Part shown: positions 24,770-37,600 of the stretch, one piece after another
Layout: each line of letters begins with the position of its first letter
Numbering within the stretch: position 1 is the stretch's first letter
Source of the DNA: Onchocerca volvulus
Taxonomy: Eukaryota; Nematoda; Chromadorea; Rhabditida; Onchocercidae
Length of the DNA stretch: 64,000 bases
Direction: 5' to 3'
Assembly (NCBI GenBank): GCA_000499405.2
Contig: HG738137.1
Location: 5,952,001 to 6,016,000, forward strand
Notes under the pieces: generated by a model
What the model saw: the letters and a program-made list of their open reading frames with translations, nothing else
Database searches by the model: none
Told to the model about the DNA's origin: nothing
Made by a program: the position numbers and the translations under genes

Positions 24770-27700
24770 ATGGCACGCTCGTCACCATCCGGCCGAGGAG
24801 GATGTTTTTGGGCCTTGCGAAGCATCGTTTTCCTTCTCAATTTGTTTTTTTGGGTAGGCGCACTTCTCTCCTTCTTTTTTTTTATTTTATTCATTTTTAA
24901 CTTTCATTATCAAACTCCATCGAATTATTTATCAAACCATTCAATTTCTATCAAAAATTGCAAATGAAATGAAGAAGCGATGAGTACTTTTTTGAAGTCA
25001 AGTGGTTGAAAGTACACTATAGCCAACTTGGCTGTTTTATTTGAAAATTTAATCTTGGGAAAAGACATTTGGCTCAAAGCAAATAGCCAATATGAATATA
25101 TTATTCCATTGTTTCTGCCTGTCTATCATTACTGCTTGTCATTAGCGGTGATTAATTTATTCACCGATATCTTCAAACAATTTAAACCTTCGCTAAGCAC
25201 TTTAAACATTTGGCATTACTTGACGAAACAATTTATGCATACTGCAATGTAAATAATTATATATTTTGTAAGGATTTTTGTAATGCTGCATCCTTTGCAG
25301 CTTGATTTGTAGTTCTTTGAAGTGTCGCCACTTTGATCTTACATTTGGGGAATAAAGAAACAAATGAAAGATTCATTTATTTAAAGAAAGTATGCTGAAT
25401 AATAACGTGATTAAGCAATGTCAAATTGCGATGAATCAGTGCATACGTAAAAAATATATATATGGCATAACATAATCCCGTTCATGTTGCATGCAATAGG
25501 GCGGAGATAGAGCGTATATGCTGGGACCCGAAAGATGGTGAACTATACCTGAGCAGGATGAAGCCAGAGGAAACTCTGGTGGAGGTCCGAAGCGATTCTG
25601 ACGTGCAAATCGATCGTCTGACTTTGATATGGGGCGAAAGACTAATCGAACTACCTAGTAGCTGGCTCCTTCTGAAGATTCCTTCAGGATAGATGGAGTG
25701 TGTAATGAAGCTGTTATATTCGGCAAAGCGAATGATTAGAGGAATTGTGGGACGAAACGTCTTCAACCTATTCTCAAACTTTCAATGAGTATGGCGTCAT
25801 GCTTGATTGAATGAAGCATAGACATTGAATGTGTGCTCCAAGTGGACCATTTTTGGTAAGCAGAACTGGCGCTGTGGGATGAACAAAATGTTGTACTAAA
25901 ATATAATCTTCTTTCTTTTTTTTTCTCAAAATTTTTTCATGAAAGAAATCTTTCAATGGAAATATTTCTTTCACAAAAAAAATCTGAGGAATTTGGAGAA
26001 ATCGAACAATGTACGAAAATAAAGCAAATCGATCGTAATCCTTCTGAAAATGATTGGAACTTCTGGATTTCCCTCAGAAATAAATTATTAGCGATAAATT
26101 TAAATAAATTCAAACAATTATCTATATGATGTGACAGTTATCCCGGCTTGGTCAATACATTGATTCATCGGTATTTGAAACTGCTCGATCATCTTATTAT
26201 TCAACACACTCATAAGAAATTTTGGAAAAAATAAAGATTCTTATGGAACTATTTTTAATAGAAACTCATAATTGGTAGAATCTTCTCAGTCTAGTTCTCT
26301 TGGGTTTTCAGAGCTTAATTCCACTATGATTTCAGCTTTCGGGCTTATTTATATTGATATTGGGCTTATGGCTTTTGCTGGATCGATCAGTTAATGACGT
26401 CCTTACTGCAAACAGTCCTCAAACAAGCGATCATTTCCCGTTGATATGTTATCTGCTAATCGGTACTGGAACATTGATGGCTCTGATTGGAGGATTGGGC
26501 TGTTGTGGTGCGTGGCGTCTCAATCAAGGAATGTTAGTCGGTGTAAGCTAATTGATGCTTATTTATTTTGTTTGAAACATTTAAAAATACGATTATTTAT
26601 TTCATTACCGACAGTTATAATTATTAAAACGAATAATTTTTGTGAAAAAAAAAATGTTCCCTCCTCACATAAATTTTTTTGAATTGTAATTAAAAACATA
26701 TGGAAATGAAAAAAGATTATAGATCAAAATGTTAGTACAGGAAGGAAATAATTGTTTTTATGACAGAATTCGGGAAGGAAAATTTCCAGATTTTGATTTT
26801 CTTAAATAGAAATTCATTTTCGTTAAGATTATTCATTTTGCGACAGGTATACTTATTTTGATAATTTTAACATATTTGAAAAACGAAATTTTTGGACTTG
26901 TCAAATTATAATTTCTGTAAGAAAAAAATTCCAAATATTTCTTTAGCAGCAATAGAAGAGATCGTCTGATGGTAACATAAGACGTACCAAATTTAAAAAT
27001 AAATTATAAACTCAAAATACTAAAAATACCGAGTTTTTAAACTTTCATAAGTTCGAGAGAGAAAATTAGAAAATATGCGATAATATATTGTTTCCATAGA
27101 AAAACTTTTTTTAAAACATGCTGCAAAAGCAAATATTTCAGGAAGCATCTGATTTGTTTTTTGCGAACATTTTTTAAGTTGAATTAATTTCTGTGAGAGT
27201 CCATTTTAATTCTGCCTTGTAAATAGCATAATGCTTTTGCTTATTTAAAGCTATCTTCAGCATTCTTCGCTTCCATAAATATCTACTTACTCATTTGGGA
27301 ATGGAACTGTCAATATCAGATAATAGTTTATTTTTGCAATATTGCGTTTTTCTGTCCGACAAATTTAAAAACCAATGTACCATAAATTTCACTTCGATTG
27401 ATTTTTCCATTATTCATTTTTTGATAGTCTCCTAGATTAATGCCACTAGCGATCTTCTCAGCCCATTTCAGAGTTACTATTGATAACAAGCTTATCAGAT
27501 CTTTAAAAACTCTTACTTTAAAGATTTGTCAAATTGACCAGTGGAATTTATTTATTTATTTTTTCATAATTTCCGATAACTGCCCACATTTGCCGATAAA
27601 ACATGACTTCAGGGATAGCACCTTCATGATTTGCTTTGAGCAACGAAATTAATATTATTATCCCGTATCCCTCTCTTCAAAACTGAAATGAGTACCACAA

Positions 27701-29850
27701 GAAAAACGTTACAAATATACAGCCTTGCAGTTCTTCATCATCCTTCTACTGGTCTTTTGCTTACAATTGGTTGCTGCAGTACTGGCATACAGCCAACAGG
27801 AATTTATTAGGCGTTACATCGATCAGTCAATGTATCGCATTGTGCAGGAACTTTACGCCATCCAACCAACCTATAAGAAATTATTTGATAATATACAAAG
27901 TGAAGTAAGTATGTCTTTTCAAGACTATTTTTTACTTTATTGATTTACTTATTTCCTGTCTTGAGATCTGTATGAACTGAAGTTGTAACACAAGGAATTA
28001 AATATCCAATGATGCAAACTTTTCTCAATACTGCTGAAGAGAGTAGCACTTAGCTATCTATCAAATTTCGACTTCTGGATTAAATATTGAGAACAAAATT
28101 CATGTCCTTAAAAATTTTGAAAAAATTCCGGTTGAGCGTTTGTCATCTGCAAAATCCCTGTAGGGCTTATTTCGACAACACAGATGAGCTTTATTGCATT
28201 GAGCAAAACAAGCGCAGGTGGAAATCTAGTTAAGTAAATTATCCAATTCTTAATGAGATTAAAATAATATTTTTTCTCTCCAGTTGCAATTTTACCTATA
28301 AATCAGGATCTTTTGAAACTTCATAATTTGTTTTTGAATGTATTAGAAAATTTCGGAATGTTTTGGATCTATTACAAATTTAAAATCAGTCAGTTTTTTT
28401 GACTATTTCCAGCGACTTTTCGGTCTAATAAGAACATAAGTAGATTTCTTATAAGTTATGTAACTATCATTTTTCTTTTTTGAAATCATTTCGAGTTTTT
28501 TTTTTCTGAATTTCGAGTTTTATTATTTCAGTTCGAATGTTGTGGTGTTAGAGGATATCGAGACTGGTTATATTCTTCTTGGGGACGCGATATTCCTGGG
28601 AAAACCGAACTCGGAATAGGTTATCTATCTTTTGCTTTTTCTCTTCTTATTCTTTTAGTCTCTTTTAATTCTAACCTAATTCATTTACTATAGGCTATTC
28701 GGATATTGGTAAGGTACCCCGATCATGTTGCAATGAGCAGGGCATACGCGATTACCCGACTGATTGTGGATTAACTTTCGACAAGTTGGAACTTTGGACC
28801 TATGAACCTTTTATTCATTCGAAGGTTGTTAGTTTTACAAGAATGTACGATTTGTATTCACTTCATACGTTGTCTAATGTAAATGGTGAATATACAATTA
28901 GACGACAGAAAGTAGAAAGCCATGAAACTCATTGATCCATTTGTTGGCTTATTTGATTGTTTATTTTGTTTATATTCAGGGATGTAGTGAAGCACTTTAT
29001 GATGCAGCCAACAGTCATCTGAACATTGCAATTATGGTTTGCGTTATTATGGTTACCACTGAGGTATTTACGTCTTCTTAAGATTTTAAGATTAAGGATT
29101 TTCATAAAAATCATTTTGATTATTTTAAATAGATGATTTTCAGTCAGTTAAATCTGGATTCTTTTCCTTCACCTCTAATTCCCTCCTCGCATATCCTCTG
29201 TTTGCGATTTGGTATTCGAAAAATATACTGAAATAAAAACTCATATTTAATAATTTCTCTTCAGCTATTGGGTATGTTCCTAACAATGTTATTGTGTTGC
29301 TGGCTAAATGTTGAACAACGGCGAAAAGTAAGCTTATAGAAAAATATGGTTGACCAGACAAGGGAAGCAAATACGATATAATGATATTTTCCAATACGAT
29401 ATAATAATAATAACTGCTGAAGTAAATCTAAGTATAGAATTATGTGGCAATCAGTAGGGTTTCATTGAGGATAGTGATGGTATTGGAATTGATAGAGAAT
29501 GAAATGAAAATTATAAAACAGCGTCCAAGTATGTCAAAAATATTACATAGCTAGGTAAATTTAGGAGGGTTTAAATTGACTTCATTGAAGATCAAATATA
29601 AAGATCTGTAAAAGTTTGGATGAGTACACATTGTCAATTACATAATGATAATTTTAACGGGTATTTATAATAGTAATGAACTAAATATCATTTTTTAATG
29701 TGATTTATAAATATTTTTTGTGATCACTTGAATGTTTCATGAAATATTAGTATAAACTGCTTTACTGACTATTTGATGATGTATTTATAGGGTAAATATA
29801 CGAAGCGTTCTACTTATGCTCGCGAAAAATTGAATTCATTACCTAAATAA
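24770..29850 (+). CDS. Tetraspanin membrane protein
   Basis: Eight exons agree in phase: 24770-24853, 26336-26542, 27731-27904, 28532-28619, 28694-28824, 28980-29063, 29265-29327 and 29791-29850, giving 296 aa. The start is the first in-frame ATG. The family layout is complete: TM1 (RSIVFLLNLFFW joined to LSGLFILILGLWLLL), a small loop, TM2 with GGLGCCGAW, TM3 (FFIILLLVFCLQLVAAVLAY), a large extracellular loop with the CCG signature (about 158-160), PRSCC (about 193-197) and two more cysteines (about 209, 230), then TM4 ending in CCWL. The short cytoplasmic tail is basic (GKYTKRSTYAREKLNSLPK). Juxtamembrane cysteines are potential palmitoylation sites. Tetraspanins organise membrane microdomains with partner receptors; the partner here cannot be deduced. 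The junction between exons 2 and 3 has an alternative phase (G/GTGTAA with ACAG/CC) that changes one or two residues. Intron 1 (about 1.5 kb) carries a 28S rRNA fragment. Confidence 0.93.
25480..25905 (+). rRNA. Degraded 28S rRNA fragment (pseudogene) in a tetraspanin intron
   Basis: About 425 nt are clearly homologous to domain II of eukaryotic large-subunit rRNA. Landmarks in order are GGGACCCGAAAGATGGTGAA, GCCAGAGGAAACTCTGGTGG, TTCTGACGTGCAAATCGATC, GGGGCGAAAGACTAATCGAA, CTAGTAGCTGG, TCAGGATAG, AAAGCGAATGATTAGAGG, CCTATTCTCAAACTTT and TTTTTGGTAAGCAGAACTGG. Compared with the family consensus there are many substitutions at normally invariant positions and small gaps (for example CTCCTTCTGAAGATTCC in place of the usual TTCCCTCCGAAGTTTCC). 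The edges are abrupt, with no flanking rDNA. It lies in sense orientation inside intron 1 of the tetraspanin gene. It is therefore a dead rDNA insertion, not a functional gene. Confidence 0.93.
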
Positions 29851-31639
29851 TGTAAATTTCTGCCAAGTTATTTTCTGCTTTCTCATATTAGTACCAAATA
29901 TACTGTTTTAAAAATCATTTTTTTGAGGATCAGCTTTTATGTTCCATTTGTACGAAACATGTTTGTATATGGATCACTTTGTAATTAGATTTCACATCGA
30001 AATTTCAAATTGAATTCTAAGTGATTTCGTTAATAAGTCCCAAAATCTCAAAAACATTTCCGCTTCCGATTCTTAACATTGACACGGTGAGTCCGAACTA
30101 ATTAAATATTTTTATTTGAACGGTGAAGAAAAAAAATTCGATTTTATTAGCTGCGTAACTATTAGAAATTACACGGAGCAAACAATGTATGTAGAAAGTA
30201 TGAACATTGTGAAAGATTTGTGTGTGTATATGGAAATGTAGGGAACATGGGTAAGCATTTCCATAAGGATTGAGGCGGTATGAAACTGATCCTCAAAATG
30301 GTGAAATAACTTCATGTAAATTGTTGCTTTCTAAACCTACACTGATGGAATCTTTGCTCTCAAGATTAAGATCACATCGAGCAACAGTCTTTTGGAAAAA
30401 TTTAAACAACTTCAAATCTTTTACAGACAAATTAGACCATCAAATGGTTTAACTTATCTAAAGCGCAGAGCATATTCTAACGACAATAAGCAAAAAATAT
30501 AACAATTGAAATATTTTGTTTCATAAATTATTGGGAAAGAAGTGTAGTGCAATGTAATTCAGAAACTTACTGAACACTGCAGAAAACCCAAGTTTATTGC
30601 TCATTATAGTAATGATTAACAGTTTTATAAAACGGATTTTTTATCAAAAAAATTTAATTTAACTATCTATTTAATGGATTTGGCACAAGTGGATTGTGTT
30701 ATTAATAAAAAAATCCATAAAAGTGGAAAGTCATATTTTTGTTCCAACCTCTTTCGATAGTAGTGGAAAGAGAGCCAGCGAAATTTGATATTCTTTTTTA
30801 TTGTCGGTCACATAATTTGTAACCCATAATATTTTAAACCATAAAAAATCTTCAGCAAAACAAGGAATATGAATCGAATAAACAGTTGTTTTAGTAGGAG
30901 AAGCACAGGTGTACTTTACAAGAATTTTTACTTTATGTTCACCGGAGCCCAGCTCAACTATTCAACTTTTTTCTCAATCTGCACATCAATCATCAAATTT
31001 CTCATGAAGAAAAAAACGAAAATTCGAAAATAGCAAATCAAATCTTTGGAAGTTGATTGATATCAGTCTCATCTTCAATCAGTTATATAAACATCGTTGG
31101 ATTAAATCTTCAACTCAAATAACATCCGGTTCGCTCTCTAATTTTCTGCAATGTAAGCAAAATCTGAAATTTCGAGATACACCATGTATTATTCAACATT
31201 AAATAATGCATTGCTGTTATAAATTAGATTTAATGAAGTAGACAAATTTTACCCTAAGTAGGCTCATTATGCTAGCTTTGACAAACAAAATTTTAAACGA
31301 TTCGAAACATTCTTGCCCCATACTTCATTGATCTCTCATAATAAATAACCAGAGATCTACTTCGACATGTTTAGCTCTGCTCACTGTTGCTAGCCTATAT
31401 TAAGGTTAGATTTAATCGAGGGAATTATTAAAGTGAAGTTTTGCAAAATGTTTTGATCAAGTTTCTTTGAATTTCAAATAAAAAAAGGCCGAAAGATGTT
31501 AGAATAGCGTTACGACAATTATTAAAAACAAGGAATTAAAAATCAAGAAGAGCGAAGAAAATTTTAAGTGGACCAACAAGGACAAGCATACTACCGCAAA
31601 AAGCTCCGATTAACAGATAAATAAAGTGAGATCGATTTA

Positions 31640-31950
31640 TCATGATGTCACGATGGAGATTAGGAGAGAAAGAGGAGCCCCGAAAGGATTTAAAAGGTTC
31701 GGATTTTGGAGGAGAATCAGCTTAGCTACAAATTTCTACACCGACGCAGCTACAGTTCTACGACAAGGATCAACGCATCTGTAGCAACAGATCGACACGA
31801 GCGACAGTTCAGCAGAACACTGCTAGTACCCTTTCATTAATTTATAGTTTATTCATTTACTGTTACTATAATATAATACGACATTGTATATATTATCGTG
31901 CTACCAATAAAGCTTATTGCTGTCTTTGCGAGTCGCAATAGCAGCAAGAA
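31640..31950 (+). mobile_element. Possible solo LTR of a retrotransposon
   Basis: A block distinct from its AT-rich flanks begins near TGATGTCACGATGGAG and continues through a purine-rich GGAGAGAAAGAGGAGCCCC, a TATA-like TTTAAAAGG (about 31688) and a polyadenylation signal AATAAA (about 31908-31913). It ends near TTGCGAGTCGCAATAGCAGC, which includes the palindrome TTGCGA-G-TCGCAA at 31926-31938. This order of promoter-like element, transcribed stretch and poly(A) signal resembles a BEL/Pao or gypsy LTR. No internal pol domain, primer-binding site or second LTR was found nearby, and a target-site duplication could not be fixed. A lone LTR or an unrelated transcription unit are both possible. 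Confidence 0.35.
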
Positions 31951-32606
31951 TCAATTTCCAATCAAACCAATTTACAAACCAAATGATACTCATTAAAACA
32001 ATCAATTTCTTTTCCCCAAAAACAACGCATAACGCATGAAATGTGACATTCGATTTGTGTTTTAAATAATTTATTAAAGCTGAAATCACCCAAATACTTA
32101 TAAATTTATCAGTTGTTCGAAGACAAATTTATCTTACAAAAATTTATCCAATTTTTTAAAGCAAGTAGGAGAAGAAACAGATTGAATTGTTGTGCATATC
32201 AGCTAATGTTATCCATGCAAGAGACCAAATTATTACCGATCAGATAGGCGAACATGCAACATAATAATCGGTTCTCATCTATGTTCATCGTACGCTTCAT
32301 TTCACTTCTCTCTAATCCATTTTATGAATTGAACATGGATTAAACCAGTCAGCCCGATCAATCTCAGTTTTTTGTAAATAATCAGTAAATTGGGGAAAGG
32401 AAATGCAAAATAACATTCTTTAATTGCCATCACCATCCTCTGATCTTTGAAATTTTACATCCATCACATTTAAATCCATTGCAGCATATTGCTTTAAACT
32501 GGCAACAGTCACTGAGGCGACCTTTTGCACATTGACCAGCTTATATTTAACGGATTTGGTTGCGTTATTTTTAACTGTTGGAAGAGTATTATCAATTGTT
32601 CGAAAT

Positions 32607-32616
32607 CGTTTTCTAG
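32607..32616 (+). promoter_or_regulatory. Likely trans-splice acceptor upstream of NEDD8
   Basis: CGTTTTCTAG ends at about 32616, 27 nt before the NEDD8 ATG, with no other ATG between. It fits a worm 3' splice site and could accept a spliced leader. A 5' UTR intron is the alternative. Confidence 0.45.
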
Positions 32617-33699
<1,083 letters not shown>

Positions 33700-34687
33700 G
33701 ATCTAATTATCAACTATATAAGAAATTACAGAATTACAGCAGTTTACAGAATTATATCCTTGTGTTCAGATTGTGTCATGTTTCCTTGTTCAAAATTACG
33801 TGTACTATCAAGTATAAATTGTGACTGCATAATGATTATGCACATCCTTGCGCTCTACATCTTTTTCCACATCATTTCATTTTGTCCTCCTATCATTTCT
33901 TTAAAGCTTTATGAAATAGTACACTGTATTAAAAACTTTGAAATTTTCGTAAATTTGTAAAAAATTAAAAATTTGATTTATGGTACGAATTTTTGCAATA
34001 GTCGTTTGAATTTCGATTTTTTTCGAAAACGAAGTCACTGCATTACAAGGAACATAGCAGTTAGCACTGCAGTAGCGATTATGTGATTTTCAAATAGTTT
34101 TTTGCAATTATAAAGTAGCACAAAGTAACATCATACATACTTAAAATATATAACACAGACTAACATCATACGTATATAAATATATATAATATTAATGACT
34201 TATAAAGATTTGCAGAGAAAGAAATACAATAGACCAATCTAATATAATAATAAATATGTGCACCAAGCTAATTGTTCATTCTGAAAGAAATGTTTTTAAG
34301 GAAAATATTCCTGAGAAATGTTTCCTACAAAGTTTAGAAGATTGTTGACCTGGGTTTTTTTTTCTATGGCCTATCACAAGAAAAGATTCAAGTATCGGAG
34401 ATGGGTGTATGCCGTAGATCTAGTGGCAAATTTCTTAATGGAGAACATGTTTGCAGGTTATTGGCATTTGCAATTCAACTTGTACTCCCTCGCGAGCTTG
34501 AACCGTTTTCCATAAGCCGTCGCTTCTGAAATTCATTTTAATATAATGATGATTGCTTGATAAAGATCTAGAAAGATTTCCGTCGATAAAGAGATGACTG
34601 ATTCTCAAGATTCAAGAAACTCATTAATAAAGGTGGAATTCCATGAAGTGAGTCTTGCAGTAAAATTGAAAAATTCGGTAAACTTAC
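33700..34687. other. Region between NEDD8 and the Sp finger exon
   Basis: About 1 kb that should hold the NEDD8 3' UTR and possibly downstream Sp-gene exons on the minus strand. At about 34318-34548 there is a less AT-rich patch. On the minus strand, acceptor ATTTCAG near 34530 is followed in phase with the finger exon by a short frame KRRLMENGSSSRGSTS and a stop, which could be a C-terminal tail. The expected second and third fingers are not between them. Confidence 0.35.
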
Positions 34688-37600
34688 GAATGGTCGTTCG
34701 CCAGAATGCCATCGAAGATGCGCTTTCAGATGAGAGCTTTTACTGTATACTTTACCACATCCCGGGACATGACAATTATGAATCCCCCGCATTTTCGCAG
34801 GAATATTTCCGATACCTAGTAAAATTGCTAGGTTTAAATTATAGTTGATAATTCATCTAAATACTGTTAATCTTTTTCAATTCTTCACATTTTACGTAGT
34901 TGCTATTAAAGTTAAATCTGCCTAATTAAAAATAAATGTTTGAATGTTACGAATGATAATTTTCCTCTTAATGATTAGTCGCATGATTTTTTTTTTTTCT
35001 TTTTTGCATTTTAGTGGTTTCCTTTATGTATTTTCGAATTGATTGTTTACCGGACGAAATCATGAAAAGAATTGACCCTATGTGACTCTCACGCTCGGTT
35101 ACACAATCACCTAAGTTGGCTCGAGATCTCTGATTGATGTCCTTTCCTGATCCTTATCTTTCCCTCCCGGAAGAATCGATTATGAAGATTTATGACAATA
35201 TCTCTGATTTAGCTATGAAAAATATCTGCTGTTATATTTTTCTTTTTGCTCAAGGTTAGAGTGAAATGCAAAAAAATGATAATAATTACAAAATTTTTTA
35301 CTGTTAAGTTAAACAACTTGGTCATCAATCCTTCATTAAATAATTACCGAACATCTTATTGATTTGACTCTTGATTTATTTTAATTTAAAGAAAAGTTCA
35401 TTTTGTTCAATTTCAAAGAAGAAAAGTTTGGGAATGAAATGTGGAACAGACTGTAAGCGGCTTTTTTCTTCATACAATCAAATTGTTATAATGTGGAACT
35501 CGATTGTTGAATTTGGCTTATGACGATAAATTCCATTTTTTTTTAAATCTATTTAAAATCTATGAAAGTGTGGAAAATGAAAATGTAGGAGTATTCTTAA
35601 TTTTCTTTTCCCTAAAAGAGTTGAAATTGGAGGGTACTGTGGCAAGAATAGCTGGAGGAAGAAATCAGGATATGTATTTTATTAGTAGCATATCTTATTG
35701 TCATTGCACTATATTGTTGAAACTATTTCAAAATCAAAAGCTCTGATTCTTTGGCTCATTTCAGTCTTTGTCATGGAAACCATCCCGAATCCGTATAAAA
35801 AGAAAAAAAAGAGTCTTTTCGAAGCGGAACGCGTGTTGTTTTAAAGCATTTGGCATAAAAAAGAGCGACAACAAATCATCAAAATATATCGGAGTGTGAA
35901 AAGTGTCAATTATATTTCGATTTTCCCTTAACCAATTCAAAAAATCTCATTCAAATTTGCCGTTTTCAGGGCCATTCTACCATTTTATTCTTCTTCATGC
36001 GCTCCGCTTCGGAAGGTAATTTTAACACTCTATGCATCATATCTCGTCCTAGCATAGATGAAGTATACTAAAAGAGTCCTTCAAATTAGTTGAAATGTTG
36101 AAATTAGTTATGTATTTCTGCCATATCTATTCATATCCACCGGTGTAGACAATTAATGCAACGATTCGGAGAAGACAAAAAAAATGCAAATTTGCAGGAA
36201 ATGGCTGATTGGAACCAATTCAATTCTGAGCGATTTGACTATCCTAATGATATTCTGTCAATCTTCTTTTGATCGGTCTATATCACCAGAATAAGACTAC
36301 TGGAAACTTCTTTAAAATGCAACCTAATATGTCGAAGATATAATTGGTGAAATTGCGGCCATTCTGCTTCCTATAGGCATTCTACTTTTTTGGCTGATTA
36401 CGGTAGAAAAGGAATTGTGCCATAAATTTTAACGAAATCAGATGCGGGTAATTGTTCGCCATCACAATCTTGCGAGAAAATTCTATTCTAAATTCGTCAT
36501 TTTCTTAAACAGTTTGCGCAGAAAATAAGATAGATGCTTGTCCAAAACGCAAATTATTTGAACTTTACTTCTCAAACTTATTTAGATCAAACTAATACTG
36601 AATATTTGTTCAGAAAATTCGAAATTCAATTAAAAAGTATTATTTCTTGAACAAAATAAAATTTAATGTTTGGGTTCAAAATTATAAGATTAGTCGAAAT
36701 TGTAGTAAAATTTATGCCGACTGAAGAAAAGCAATGGTATAGAAAAGGCAGAAGAGAAAGATTTAGTTTTGACAAAAGTGATTAAAGTGCAACGCATATT
36801 TTGAATTTCCATCAAACTCAAATTCGCATTTTCATTTCTTGACTAAATTGTGAGATCAATTTAAAATAACAAGACAGTTGTGTTTAGAAACAAGACGATC
36901 GAATGAGACTCGTCCAAAGATCATTATTGTAACTATTTGTGTTCAAAATAGCTAGGTCCAGATGACATTTATGTCATTATCATTACTGTAGAAATAGAAA
37001 TGAATGAAAATATGCAAGTGAGAGAAGCGATGTGTTTGAATAAATGTAGATGACTTGAAGATGGAAGTTACTGCAAATGATTAACAGCTTTCGAATTGGG
37101 AAAAGGTACTTATTGAGATAGACAGGAAAAAGTTATTGATGTATTCTGCATAGCATGGCTTTCCAAAATTTATTTTTATTTCAATTTGAAAATCAATTTC
37201 TTTCAAAAAGACTGAATTTTGTTAGAAATTACTTTGATTCTAGAGAAATATCTAATGAGCATTTCTTTTCTTCTCCTTGTACTCTCTCTGTTCGTTCTCT
37301 TTCAAAAACGAACAAATAATTCGAACTGTCGTTATGCCCCAATTTAACGATATGATGGGCTTTTTTTTGGCGGCATTTTTTTGTAAAATTTCTTTTTTTT
37401 TTTTTTTTTTTTAAGAAGAAAACTAATAAAAAAAGATTCAGACTGTTAATTGTCTCAATTCATCCGTACTCTTTCTCATTACATCGGAAAGGTAATGTAA
37501 GTGACATATATACTACTCAAATGTATTAATAAAAATGAAAAATGCGATCAAACAATAATCAATTCACCGAAGTTAATCAATCTCCATGACTTTTGCTTAC

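Noticed and set aside
25004..25252. 80-codon plus-strand open frame in tetraspanin intron 1
   Set aside because: Begins after a stop with no ATG, rich in aromatic and Ile/Leu residues from AT-rich DNA, no splice partner and no recognised domain.
30270..30452. 60-codon plus-strand frame as an extra exon or small gene
   Set aside because: Starts at TTG; acceptor CCATAAG is poor; the tetraspanin gene already ends cleanly at 29850.
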